Assembly: GCA_963760935.1 (NCBI GenBank)
Contig: CAVXFB010000003.1
Location: forward strand, 1-64,000
From: CAVXFB01 sp963760935
Lineage (GTDB): Bacteria > Planctomycetota > Planctomycetia > Pirellulales > Thermoguttaceae
Length of the DNA stretch: 64,000 nt
Reading direction: 5' to 3'
Each line of letters starts with the position of its first letter. Position 1 is the first letter of the stretch. This document shows positions 1 through 10,513 of this stretch, piece after piece. The notes under the pieces are model-generated. The model saw only the letters and a list, made by a program, of their open reading frames with translations, was not told the DNA's origin and made no database searches. The position numbers were made by a program, and so were the translations under genes.

Positions 1-895
1 GAACCCCGACACGCCGTCGTCGGTCACGCAGCTCGGTGCGGTCCACGACGCCGGCCGCGGCGCATCTGGAAGACCTGGACGACCGCGCCGGCGCGCCCGA
101 CCTTGAGGCCGAACGCGTCGCGGTCGCCGAAGGCGGGCGATCTCGCATCTCTGCTGTCGATCGCGCAGCGTCTCGAGCGTCCGGATCGGCGTCGCGCAGT
201 GGCCGCCCGCTCGAACCGCTCGTCGGCGGCGGCCTCCCGCATCTCGGTGTCCAGGCTGGTCCGCGCAGCTCGGCCTGCCGGCCCTCGAGGAGCAGCCGGG
301 CCTGGTCGACCGCCTGCCCGTACCGCTCGAGCGAGCAGAATCGACTCGACGCACGGCGCGAGGCAGCGTTTGATATCGTACTCGAGGCACGGGCGGCCGC
401 GGCGGCCGTCGATGACCTCGTTGCACGACCGGATGCCGAACAGCCGGTGCGTCAGCGCCATCGTCCGTCGTGCAAGCGGCGGCGGGCATGAACGGGCCGG
501 CGTAGACGTTGCCGTCGCGTTCGACGGTCCGCGCGACCAGCACGCGCGGCGCCCGCTCGGTGACGGTCGAGCTGCAGGTACGGGTACGTCTTGTCGTCGC
601 GCAGCAGGATATTGAAGCGCGGGTGGCGCTGCTTGATCAGCCGGTTCTCGAGCGCGAGCGCCTCGACGACCGAGTCGGTGACGATGACGTCGAGCCCGGC
701 GGCCTCGCGCAGCAGCGCGTCGACGCGCGGGCTCGCGCCGTGGCCCCCGAGATACGACCGCACGCGGTCCCGCAGCACGCGGGCTTTGCCCACGTACAGC
801 GTCTCGCCCGCCGCGTTCGAGAACACGTAGACGCCCAGGCTGCTCGGGCAACCGCGCGATCCGGCCTTGAGATCGGAAATCGCCATGCAGGTCAC
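1..895 (-). CDS. uvrC: UvrC excinuclease subunit C, partial and frameshifted
   Basis: UvrC makes the dual incisions in nucleotide excision repair after UvrAB marks the lesion. The first ~110 residues read from 895 downward and form a GIY-YIG nuclease domain (GVYVFSNAAGETLYVGKAR, then RVRSYL). The frame then changes near 560 and continues with the Cys-containing UvrC segment (GIRSCNEVI, CLEYDIKRCLAPC) and the start of the UVR motif. The gene runs off the left edge, so the RNase H-like and HhH ends are not seen. Several single-base frameshifts break it; because its neighbours show the same damage I take these as sequencing errors rather than decay. uvrA of the same pathway lies about 6 kb away. 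Confidence 0.88.
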
Positions 896-929
896 TGCAT
901 GCGGACCGACCTGTGACTTTTACTGGCGC

Positions 930-1489
930 CATCGGCACGGGCGTTTAACTATCCGCTGCGGCTGATCATTCGCGTCTGCGTCCGGCTCCGGATCCATCCC
1001 AATGTTCTCACGTTCACCGGCGTGCATCATCAACATCGCCGCCGGCTGGGCGCTGTCCCAGGCGCACTTTCGTCACCGCCGTTCTGGATCATGCTGGCCG
1101 CCAACGTCTTCGACTTCATCGACGGCAAGGTCGCGGTCGAAATCGGCGCGGTCAGCAAGTTCGGCGGCTTCTGGGACTCGGTGATCGACCGGTTCTCGGA
1201 CCTGGCGCTGGCGGTCGGACTCATCTGCCTCTACGCGTCGCTGGGCCGGACCGACTACGTCCTGATCACGTCCATCGCGATGGTGTTCGCGACGATGACG
1301 AGCTACACGCGCGCGCGGGCCGAGTCGCTGCTCCCGAAGTGCAAGGTCGGCTTCATGGAGCGGCCGGAGCGCATCGTGCTGTTCATGATCGGCGCCGTCA
1401 CCAACCGCATGGCCGCCGTCATGTGGGTCATCGGCGTCCTGTCGGTGGTCACCGTCATCAACCGGATCTACTACACTACGTGGAGCTGA
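930..1489 (+). CDS. CDP-alcohol phosphatidyltransferase, frameshifted near the start
   Basis: Membrane enzyme family that joins a CDP-activated diacylglycerol to an alcohol (phosphatidylglycerol-phosphate or -inositol type). The family signature is visible as DFIDG followed by FGGFWDSVIDRFSD, the metal-binding aspartates. The Arg of the usual DGxxAR motif reads as Val here, possibly a base error. Several hydrophobic segments follow. The N-terminal piece (HPNVLTFTG, about 985-1020) is in a different frame from the rest, so one indel sits near 1020. The start codon is not clear. The alcohol substrate cannot be decided from sequence. It diverges from uvrC. Confidence 0.75.
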
Positions 1490-1675
1490 ACGGCCGCCGC
1501 CAGCCGCGCGCGCGGGGACTCGCGGGCGTGCTCGCTTCGCGCGTTCTACTGGACGGACGAACGCGCGACGGTCGCCTACGACCTCTGGGTCATCGCGATT
1601 CTCGCGTTCGTCTGGCTCACGCCGCCCCATTGGCTCGGCGACCCGATGGCCGGACGAGGGTGGCTGATCCGCTAG
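1480..1675 (+). CDS. small hypothetical membrane protein, frameshifted
   Basis: A GTG at 1480 overlaps the end of the phosphatidyltransferase gene. After a frame change near 1540 the reading continues as FYWTDERATVAYDLWVIAI and a hydrophobic stretch, ending at a TAG at 1673-1675. One membrane segment is likely. I do not recognise a family. The tight spacing suggests co-transcription with the upstream gene. It could instead be a C-terminal extension of that gene separated by an indel. Confidence 0.35.
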
Positions 1676-1786
1676 GGCGGCGCCTGTCGGCGGCGGCGCC
1701 TGGGAAGTCGGCCCTGACGCGCGATCGCAACGGCGGCGGGACCGGGCGTGCGCACGACGCGACGTCCTCCGCCAGTCGCCCAGCTG

Positions 1787-2366
1787 CTATCCCCGCTCCT
1801 CGGCCAGCGTGGGGTCGAAGCAGTGGCGGCAGCGGGCTTCGTAGGTGCCGCCCGCGCCGACCAGAACGCGCTCGTGTCGAGGCCACGAGGCGCTGCGTCC
1901 GGTTGGCGGGCCCGCCGCAGCACCATGCAGATCGCGAGCGTCTTCGTGATGTATTCGGCGACGGCGAGGAGTTGCGGCATCGGCTCGAACGGCTTGCCCG
2001 GGTAGTCCTGGTCCAGCCCGGCCACGATCACCCGCTTGCCCGCGGTTGGCCAGCGCATCGCAGACGGCCGGCAGCTCCGCGTCGAAGAACTGCCCCTCGT
2101 CGATCCCGACGACCTCCGTGTCCGGCTGCACGTGATCCAGGAGGTCGCGCGCCGAGCGCCACGTTCGTCGATGCGATCTTCATATCGCTGTGCGACACGA
2201 TCGCATCCTGGCTGTAGCGGTCGTCGATCGCCGGCTTGAAGATCTGCACGCGCTGCCGCGCGATCTGCGCGCGTCGCAGCCGGCGGATCAGCTCCTCGCT
2301 CTTGCCGCTGAACATGCTGCCGGTGATGACCTCGACCCAGCCGGGCTTGATAGAGGGACGATCCAT
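1787..2366 (-). CDS. tdk: thymidine kinase (type II), frameshifted
   Basis: Phosphorylates thymidine to dTMP with ATP in the salvage pathway. The intact N-terminus carries the P-loop GSMFSGKSEELIRR, then FKPAIDDRYS. In a second frame comes the catalytic/DNA-loop segment VVGIDEGQFFD, in a third the YPGKPFEPMPQLL stretch. The zinc-ribbon end (YEARCRHCFDP) closes near 1787. Together the pieces cover a normal thymidine kinase of about 190 residues. The ATG at 2364-2366 is the first in frame ahead of the P-loop. At least two indels interrupt it. efp lies just upstream on the same strand. Confidence 0.9.
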
Positions 2367-2418
2367 GGGGAAGCTCGAAGTCAGCAGTTCGGAGCTGGCC
2401 GGTGGAAGGTCGAGGTCC

Positions 2419-2983
2419 CTAGGCGCTGGACAGGTACTCGCCCGTCTCGGTGTTGACCCGCACGACGTCGCCCGTGTTCACGAACGCCGGCACACTGACG
2501 ACCAGCCCGGTCTCGAGCGTGGCCGGCTTCACCTGGGCGGCGGCCGTCGCGCCCTTGATGCCGGGGACCGCGTCCACCACCTTCAGGTCCACCGTCGCCG
2601 GAAGCTCGATGCCGACGGGTTGTCCCTCGAAGAAATCGACGCGGATGACGGCCTCGGGCAGCAGGTAGAGCGCCTGGTCGCCGAGCATCTCCTGGCTCAG
2701 GTGCACCTGCTCGTAGGTCGTCGGTGTCCATGAAATGAAAGATGTCGCCGTCCCGGTAGAGGAACTGCATCTCCATCTCGTCCAGCACCGCGCGCTCGAA
2801 GTCGTCTTCGGACCGGAACTTGTAGTCGATCAGACGGTTCGACTGGATGTCGCGCAGCTTGCTCTGCACGTGTCCGCGCTTGTTGCCGGGGGTGATGTGG
2901 TACAGATCGATGACGCGATACAGGCTGCCGTCCATCTTGATGAGCATGCCCTTGCGCAGGCGGGTGGCTTGAATCGATGACAT
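2419..2983 (-). CDS. efp: translation elongation factor P, one frameshift
   Basis: EF-P binds stalled ribosomes and helps form bonds between consecutive prolines. The N-terminal KOW-like domain begins at the ATG 2981-2983 (MSSIQATRLRKGMLIKMDG). The frame shifts near 2705-2725 and resumes with MLGDQALYLLPEAVIRVDF and the OB domains, ending VRVNTETGEYLSS. Total length fits the usual ~187 residues. The tip loop reads TPGNKRGHV: the position normally holding the modified Lys34 after PG is Asn, with Lys next to it. That variant loop occurs, to my memory, in some Acidobacteria-type EF-Ps and may mean a different modification or none. Confidence 0.92.
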
Positions 2984-3109
2984 AACGCGGTGACGGTCTC
3001 CTGAACTGGACGTGAACTGTCTGATCGTACAGCACTGTTGCCGGGCGTTCGACCGCCGGGCGCGCCTTGCCCCGTCGCCCGATTTCAGGGGTAGTAGTAG
3101 GATCGGAAT

Positions 3110-3507
3110 ATGCCCTGGGATCCGATGCGCGACTTGCTGACGATGCAGGAGCGGCTCGAGAGCCTCTTCGGACCGCGCCCAGCCCGGCTGGGTGCCGCCG
3201 GTCGGATATCTGCGAGACTGGCGGATTCCTACATGCTCACCGTCGAACTTCCGGGCTTGACCCGCGGCCGACATCACGCTCGATTCGCGAGGACAAGTCC
3301 TGTCGTCGTGCGGGGCCAGCGCCGGGCCAGACCTGCTGCCCCGAACGCTACCAGCAGCTCGAACGGGGCCAGGGCCAGTTCTCGGCGGTCGTTCCGGTTC
3401 GCCCAGCCGATCGAACGCCGATGCGCATCACCGCCGACGTCGCGGACGGCGTCCTGACCGTCGTCATCCCGAAGACGCACGCCGCGCGCCGTATCGACGT
3501 CGAGTAA
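3110..3507 (+). CDS. Hsp20/alpha-crystallin small heat-shock protein, frameshifted
   Basis: ATP-independent chaperone that holds unfolding proteins. The first frame starts MPWDPMRDLLTMQERLESLF, typical of bacterial Hsp20 N-termini, followed by LTVELPG. After indels, ERYQQLERGQGQFS and finally ADVADGVLTVVIPK follow. The last is the beta-strand pair and the V-x-I/V motif that close the alpha-crystallin domain. The stop is at 3505-3507. The total of ~130 residues is normal. A DegP-type protease gene follows after four bases, so both may belong to one stress operon. Confidence 0.8.
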
Positions 3508-3511
3508 CGCG

Positions 3512-4663
3512 ATGGCCACACGCATGAAACTCCGTCTTCGCCGTTGCGTTCTCGTCGACCGGATTCGCCGCCGGCCTCGTCGTCTCCGGCCGCATGTCCC
3601 TGGCGAGCCTCGCACGGCGGAGCCCGGCGACTCGACGCTCCGGCGCAGGCGCACGGCGCCGGCCGCCAGGCCGGCGCGTCGCCGGCGACCGCCCGCGCTG
3701 CCCAATCTTCGGCCGATCGCCGAGCGGCGCGCTCAAGGTGCTCGGCCAACATCACCTCGACCTCGGTCACCGTCGTCCAGGATCCGTTCACGCGGTTCTT
3801 CTACGGCCACGACCTGGCCCAGGCCTCGCAGAGCCTGGGATCGGGCGTCGTCGTCTCGTCCGACGGCTACATCCTGACGAACACCACGTCATCGGCAACG
3901 ACCGGCGCCGACATCCGCGTGACGCTGCCGACGGCCGAGAGCGGCAAGGGCGAAGCTCGTCGGCGCTCGACGACGTCACCGACCTGGCCGTCGTAGAAGG
4001 TGGACGCCAAGAACCTGCAGACGCTGCCGTGGGGCGACTCGAGCAAGCTGCGGGTGGCGGAATGGGTACTCGCGGTCGGCAATCCGTTCCAACTCAGCGG
4101 CACGGTGACCCTGGGCATCGTGTCGACCGTCAGCCGGTCGGCGCAGCCAGGTCGGCGCCTACCAGGACATCATCCAGACCGACGCAGCCATCAATCCCGG
4201 CAATTCCGGCGGCGCGCTGGTCAACGCGCGCGGCGAGCTCGTCGGCATCAACTCGATGATCCGACTCGAAGACCGGCGGCTTCCCGGGCATCGGGTTCGC
4301 CATTCCGTCGAACTCGGCGCGCAGCATCATGACGGAGCTGATCGAGCACCACGCGGTGCGGTACCTGGGGCTCGATCGGCGACATCGCCTGGCGGAGATC
4401 GATCGGAGCATGGCCAGCCGCAACGGCCTCGGCCACAGCGCCGGAACGCCTGGTCTGGCAAATCGATCGCGCGACTCGTCCGCCTACCACGCCGGCCTGC
4501 GGCCCCGGCGACATGGTCATCAGCATCAACGGCCAGAAGACGCCGAACCAGGAGCAGTTGGCGCCGGATCGTCATCGGCGCGCCGGTTGGCAGCACCGCC
4601 AAGTTCGAGGTAATCCGCGACGGCCGAGCGATCACCGTCAACGTGCCCATCGTCGCGCGTTGA
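3512..4663 (+). CDS. DegP/HtrA-type periplasmic serine protease with PDZ domain, frameshifted
   Basis: Trypsin-like protease and chaperone of the periplasm. An N-terminal hydrophobic region is present but split by indels. Core pieces appear in order: LGSGVVVSSDGYILTN, then the region around the catalytic His (the frame breaks exactly there, 3890-3900, where a lost base would restore TNNHV). LPWGDSSKLRVAEWVLAVGN follows, then the active-site NPGNSGGALVNARGE (about 4195) and GIGFAIPSN. One PDZ domain follows (AGLRPGDMVISINGQ, about 4495-4530) up to the stop at 4661-4663. Only one PDZ is clear. It directly follows hsp20. Confidence 0.85.
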
Positions 4664-4715
4664 GCGTGCTTCCCCGGACCTGAGGTCCAGGGCTCCATCT
4701 CGGCGTACTCCCCGT

Positions 4716-5345
4716 TCAGGGCTCCATCGGTCCACCGTCGGCGGGCGCGTCCGGGGCCCGACACCGCTGGGATGCCCTTCCCAGCAGCACCGCCAGCGTG
4801 CTTCCGTGCCGACCCGGATCCCGATGCGCGGCGACCAGACCAGCCGATCCGGGCGAATGCCGTGGTCCTCGATGCGGAGCGGGCCCGCCGTCAGATCGCG
4901 CTCGTTGTGGCGCAGCGTGATGCCGAGCGCCGCAGGTCAAGTTGCCGGGCCCCCGGCACAGGCGCTCGACGCACCCCGCCGCCGCCGGCGGCGCCGCGCA
5001 TCCGATCGAGGCCCTCGAGCGGATCGAGCGCGCCGAATCAGCACGGCCGCCGGCCGAACCTGCCGCCTCCGTGACGGCGTTGACCAGATGGTGGAGTCCG
5101 TAGTTGAGGTAGACGTAGGCGCGGCCGGGCGGTCCGTACAGCGGCGCGTTGCGGCGCGTCGGCCCCGGCGCGGCGTGGCACGCCGGGTCGTCCTCGCCGA
5201 TGTAGGCCTCGGCCTCGACAATCATGCCGGCCGACGCGCGGCCCGCGCGACTCGTGGACGAGCACCTTGCCAATCAGGTCGTCGAGCACCTCCAGCGTGG
5301 GGCGGGCGTAGAAGGCTCGCGGCAGGCGCGGCCACGGCTGGGCCG
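4716..5345 (-). CDS. 3-methyladenine DNA glycosylase (AAG family), frameshifted
   Basis: Removes alkylated purines in base excision repair. The N-terminal piece LPRAFYARPTLEVLDDLIG lies about 5270-5335. In the next frame MIVEAEAYIGEDDPACHAA contains the catalytic Glu of the family and the substrate loop. RNAPLYGPPGRAYVYLNYG follows, then a C-terminal part ending near GHPSGVG. Length fits the usual ~200 residues. The start is not fixed because an indel lies near it. The HEAT-repeat gene ends directly upstream on the same strand, perhaps overlapping. Confidence 0.85.
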
Positions 5346-6584
5346 TCGCAGGCGGGTGATGGCGACGGCGGCGGCGCGGCGGACGCGATCGTCGCGGTGC
5401 GCGGGCGTACGCCGTCCTGGAGATAGGGCACGACAGGTCGTCGGTCGCGGAGCCGACGAAGCTGGCCACGAGGATCAGCGCCGCGCGCGCGCGGGATTCG
5501 GTGGTGACGCCCAGCGCCACCTGGATGCCCGGCACGGCCGCACGGGCCGAGTTCGAGGAGGTCGTCGCGCGCCTCGTCGGCCACGTCCCCGGGCGAGGCC
5601 AGCATCGCCGCGATCGACATGGAATCTCAGCTCTGCCCGAGCCGCTGGAGCGCGAACGCCGCCGCCAGACGGACCTCGGGCGCCTTGTCGGTCTTCAGCA
5701 GGGCTTGGAGCGGCGGAATGAGCCGTCCGGTCGCCAGGCCCGTCCGAGCCCTCGGCCGCCGCCCGGCGGAGTCCGGGCTGCCGGGTCGGTCAGCCGCTGG
5801 CGAAAGAGGCGCGACGTCCTGCGGGGCACCGATCCGCGCCAGCGCCAGCAGGGTCGTCTCCACCAGCTCGCCGCGCGCCTTGGCGAACTGGTCGCGCAGG
5901 GTCGGACCGGACTCGGCATCGTGGAGCTGGCCGAGCGCCTCGGTCGCGCACTGCCGCACGACCGGACTCGAGTCGAGGAGCGCCACGGCAAGCTGGTCGG
6001 CCGCGCCGTGGACGCCGAGCCGGCCGATGACGCGCGCGGTCGCCGCGCGGATGCACGGGATCGTAGTGGTCCAGTTCGGCCACCAGGGCCCGGGTGGCGC
6101 CGGGCGACAGCGGCGGCTCGGCCACGAAGCCCAGCGCATGCACGGCATCGAACCGGACGCGGGCGTTGTCGTCGCGCATGGCGGCGATCAGGCCGGTCGA
6201 TCGAGCAACTAGCGGGCGCCGGCAGCGCCAATCGACGGAGCGGGCCTGCCTCGAAGGCGCGCTGGGCGCGGCTCTTGCCGCCAGCCGCCCTCCAGGTCGC
6301 TTGACGTCGGCCGGGTCGGCGAGGAAGAACGTCAGCTCCGCGTCGATGGCCGCCAGTTGCACGCCGTCGTCCGGGATCGGTGACGAGCGGGGCGACCGCC
6401 TCGGCGGCGCCGACGTATCCGGCGCGCTCCAGCCGGTCGATGGCGGCCAGCCGGGTCTGCGGCGTTCGGATGGCGGAGGTTGCGAATGACGTCCTGCCAC
6501 TTCGGCGGGGGTCTGGGCGCCCGCCAGGGCCGCGGCGCCGGCAGCGACGTCAGACGGAACACGGCGGCGGCGGCCCGTGTTCAT
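5346..6584 (-). CDS. HEAT-repeat protein, frameshifted
   Basis: Several helical repeats are visible in different frames: VALLDSSPVVRQCATEALGQ, LLKTDKAPEVRLAAAFALQRL, and AALILVASFVGSATDD near the C-terminus. These are HEAT/PBS-lyase-type repeats that form a solenoid for protein binding. The N-terminus MNTGRRRRVPSDVAAGAAAL may be a short signal or tail. No catalytic domain is seen, so the partner is unknown. The boundary with the glycosylase gene is uncertain by some tens of bases. Confidence 0.65.
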
Positions 6585-6603
6585 GGCTCAGTACCTACAA
6601 ACG

Positions 6604-9556
6604 CTATCGACATGGAGCCCGCCCGGCGGCAAGCACCCGCCGCAGGTGCTCGCCGGTGATACGAGGCGTCGACGGTGGCGATCTGCTCCGGCGTTCCGGC
6701 CGCCACGAGGTATCCGCCGGCGCGCCGCCCTCCGGCCCCAGATCGAGGACCCAGTCGGCCGTCTTGATGCACGTCCAGGTTGTGCTCGATGACGAGCAGC
6801 GTGTGCCCCGCCGCGAGCAGCTTGCGGAAGGCGGCCAGGAGCTTGGCGATGTCATCGAAGTGCAGGCCGGTCGTCGGCTCGTCGAGGATGTAGAGCACCC
6901 GCTCGCCGCTCTGCGACTCCGAGGTGCGCGGCGATCTTGATCCGCTGCGCCTCGCCGCCCGACAGCGTGGTCGCCGGCTGGCCCAGATGCAGGTAGCCGA
7001 GGCCAATCTCGTCGAGGACGTGGAGGCGGCGGGTCACCTTGGCCGACACCGCCGAAGAACGTCGAGCGCCTCGCGCACGGTGAGCGCGAGCACCTGGTCG
7101 ATGTTCTTGCCCTTGTACTCGGACCTCGAGCACCTGCGGCTTGAAGCGCTTGCCGTCGCACTGATCGCACGGCACGAAGACGTCGGCGAGGAACTGCATC
7201 TCGACGCGCACGACGCCCTCGCCCTCGCAGGCCTCGCACCGGCCGCCCGGCACGTTGAACGAGAAGTGGCTGGCGGTGAGCCCGCGCGCCCGCGCCTCCT
7301 TCGTCGCCGCGAACAGCTCGCGGATCGGATCGAACGCCTTCAGGTAGGTCACCGGGTTCGATCGCGGCGTCCGGCCGATGGGCTGCTGGTCGACGAGCAC
7401 GACATCGCTGACGTACTCGGCGCCCTCGAGCATGCTGGTGGGCGCCCGACGCGCCGGTCCCAGTCGCCCTTCGCGCGCTTGACGGCGGCGTAGATGACGT
7501 CGTGCACGAGCGTCGACTTGCCCGACCCGCTGACGCCGGTCACGCACGTGAACACGCCGAGCGGGATGTCGACGGTCGATGCCCTTGAGGTTGTGCTCGG
7601 AGGCGCCGCGCGATGCGCAGACGCTGCGGGCCGGGCCGCCGGCGCGTCGGTCGGCACCGGAATCGCCAGCTCGTCGCGCAGGTACCTGGCCGTCAGCGAC
7701 CGGGAGCTCCTGCAGCAGCCCGTCGACCGATCCGCTGTAGATGATCCGGCCGCCCTGCTCGCCGGCGCCGAGCCCCAGGTCCACCACCGTGTCGGCCACG
7801 CGGATCATGTCCGCGTCGTGCTCGACGACGAGCACGGTGTTGCCCTGGTCGCGGAGTTGCAGCAGGATGGCGACCAGCCGTTCGTTGTCGCGCGGGTGCA
7901 GGCCAATCGAGGGCTCGTCGAGCACGTACAGCGTGTCGACGAGCGCCGACCCGAGCGACGGTCGCCAGGTTGATCCGCTGCGATTCGCCGCCCGAGAGCG
8001 TCGACGAGAGGCGGTCCAGCGTCAGATAGTCGAGCCCGACGTCGGCCAGGAACCCGAGCCGACGGCGGATCTCCCGCAGGATCTTCTCGGCCACCGCCGC
8101 GTCCTTCTCGCCGAGGGTCGAGCGCTGCTCGAAGAACGGCCTGCGCGCCCTTCACCGTCAGCGCGCACACCGCGTCGATCGTCAGGTCGCCGACGCGCAC
8201 GTCGCGCGCCTCGCGCCGCAGCCGCGTGCCGCCGCAGTCGCGGACACGTGAGGTACCCGCGATAGCGGCTGAGGAACACGCGGACGTGCACCTTGTATTT
8301 CTTGCGCTCGAGCCGGCGGAAGAAGCCGCTGGTGCCGCCGTTCGAACTCGTCGGCTCGCTCGACGCCCTCGACGACGAAGCGCCGCTCGGCGTCCGTCAG
8401 ATCCTGCCACGGCACGTCCAGGCGCACGTCTGCGGCCGCGCCACGCGCTTGAGACCGTCAGCGAGCCGCGATAGTGCGGCTTGTTCCAGGGCTCGATCGC
8501 GCCCTCGTTGATCGACTTCGTGGGATCGGGCACCACCAGGGCCATGATCGAGCTCGATGACGTTGCCGAAGCCGTGGCACGTGGGACAGGCCCCGAACGG
8601 ATTGTTGAAGGAGAACAGCCGGGGCTGCGGCATTTCGTAGACGATGCCGCAGGGCCGGCACTCGAAGCGCTCGCTGAAGCCGGTGCTGGTGCACGGCGCG
8701 CCGGCCTCGTCCACCGCGAGCGCAAACGCCGCGCCGTCGCCCTCGCGGAACGCGGTCTCGATCGAGTCGGTCAGACGCGACGCGAAGCGTCGGGGCCCAC
8801 CTTGATGCGGTCGACGATCACCGCCAGCGAATCGACGGGGCCGAGCTCGCCGCGGTGCGCCGCGAGCTCGTCGAGCGTCACCGTCCGGCCGTCGACCAGA
8901 GCCGGCCGAACCCCCGCCGGCGCAGGGCGTCGAGCAGCGTGCCAGCGGATCGGCGGTCCTCGCGCCGGGGCCGTCCTCGTCCCGGCGCGGGCCGCCGTCG
9001 GCCGTCCTCGACCGCCAGTCGTCGTCGAAGCGGTCCGTGTCGCGTCGGCCGCCGCGGCGCCCTCACGGCGCACGCACCGGAGCGTCGAACCCGACCAGCA
9101 GCCGCGTGCCCGCCGGGAGGCGCTCGAGATCGCGCGCGACCAGTTCGGGCGATTCCCGCATCGACCTCCCGGCCGCACTGCCGGCAGACCGTCCGGCCGA
9201 CCCGCGCCCAGAGCAGGCGGAGGTAGTCGTGGATCTCGGTGGTCGTGCCGACCGTGGAACGCGGGTTGCGGATGCTGTTCTTCTGGCGGATGGCGATGGC
9301 CGGCGCGATCCCCTCGATCGCGTCGACGTCCGGCTTCTCCATCCGCTCGAGGAACTGCCGCGCGTAGGCCGACAGGGACTCGACGTAGCGGCGCTGCCCC
9401 TCGGCGTAGATGGTGTCGAAGGCGAGCGACGACTTCCCCGACCCGCTCACCCCGGTGAACACCACCAGCTGGCGGTGCGGCCAGGACCAGATCGACGCCC
9501 TTCAGATTGTGCGTCCGGGCCCCCGGCACCACGAGCGAGCCGGGTCCGCGGGGCAC
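6604..9556 (-). CDS. uvrA: UvrA excinuclease ABC subunit A, many frameshifts
   Basis: Damage-recognition ATPase of nucleotide excision repair. The ~2.95 kb span matches the usual ~950 residues. Recognisable parts in order include HNLKGVDLVL, the first Walker A GVSGSGKSSLAFDTIYAEGQ, RYVESLSAYARQFLERM and AIAIRQKNSIRNPRSTVGT. Next come zinc-finger pieces, the first signature/Walker B region (TLSGGESQRINLAT), the second Walker A GVSGSGKSTLVHDV, FNVPGGRCEACEGEG, TLSGGEAQRIK and LYILDEPTTGLHFDDI. The end reads ATVDASYTGEHLRRVLA-like in the last frame. Every few hundred bases the frame changes. A functional gene is assumed behind sequencing errors. uvrC is in the same region. Confidence 0.95.
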
Positions 9557-9864
9557 CCGGCGTTGGCGCGGGTTCGGGCAAGGGCGCGGAATGGCGGCAG
9601 TGGCGGCGTGTTCCTCCAGACGAACATCCTAGCATTCTTCGCCGCAAGTCCCGCTTGGCCCCTGCCCCGAGCCGTGTTATCCTCGCCAACAGTTCAGGAT
9701 CCAGGCTCACCGTAGCGACCTATCGTTCACACTCCGCACAGTCCCGTGATTCCGATTGTCCGCGCGCGGCGTGAGCGTTCGGCCTTCGCCACCGGCGCAA
9801 GACGGCCCTTGGAGCCAGGTCCACGGCTAGGCGTCAACTGTCTGAGCTCCGCGAGGAGCAGTCA
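9557..9864. other. intergenic region between divergent uvrA and RRM gene
   Basis: About 308 bases with no supported gene. It must hold the two divergent promoters, but I cannot pick a convincing -35/-10 pair. The open frames here are high-GC shadows. Confidence 0.4.
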
Positions 9865-10481
9865 GTGGCAGTACGTTTGTTCGTCGGGCAACATGCCGTA
9901 CGGGGCGACCGACGCGGATTTACGCGCGCATTTCGCCGCGTCGGCGAACCGTCACAATCGTGATTCCCGTCGATCGGGACACGGGCCGCCCCCGCGGCTT
10001 CGCGTTCGTGGAATTCATGGATCGGGCCATGGCGGAACAGGCCATCCAGCGGTTCAATCAGCAGCCGTTCATGGGCCGCAGTCTGTCGGTCAGCGAGGCG
10101 CGGCCGCGTGAGGAGCGCCCCCGGCGGCTTCAGCCGGCCGGCGGGCAGGCGGCGGATTCGGCGGGCCGGCGACCCGGCGGCGGGTCGCGGCCGGCCCGGC
10201 GGACCCCGGTCCGGCGGAGGTTCGGCGGCCTCCGGCGGGTTCGGCTCCGGCCGCGGACGGGCGCGTCGCCCCCGGGCAAGAATTCGGTCCGCCCAAGAAG
10301 AAAAGCGCCTCGAGCGAGAAGCGCTGGGAAAGCAAGGAGCGCGGCCCGAAGGGCCCGATCAAGGAGCGCTACACCGGGCGGCATGGGCGGCCTCGAGGAC
10401 GATCCGAACGACGAGATTCTCGAGACCCTGAGCGATTTCGACGATCCGGCCACGCGCCCGGAGGACGACGACGAGGGATAG
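9865..10481 (+). CDS. RRM-domain RNA-binding protein with low-complexity tail, frameshifted
   Basis: Small bacterial RNA-binding protein of the glycine-rich RRM type. A GTG at 9865-9867 with GAGGAG at 9853-9858 starts VAVRLFVG, the RNP2 strand. An extra G shifts the frame and NMPYGATDADLRAHFA follows. RNP1 reads GRPRGFAFVEF (about 9983-10015), then AIQRFNQQPFMGRSLSV closes the fold. The tail is rich in Gly/Arg/Pro, then Lys/Arg, and ends in an acidic stretch (FDDPATRPEDDDEG). The bipartite basic-acidic tail is longer than in typical cold-inducible bacterial RRM proteins. Confidence 0.85.
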
Positions 10482-10513
10482 CTGTCGGCGACACCGGAGC
10501 CCGAGAGGCTGAC

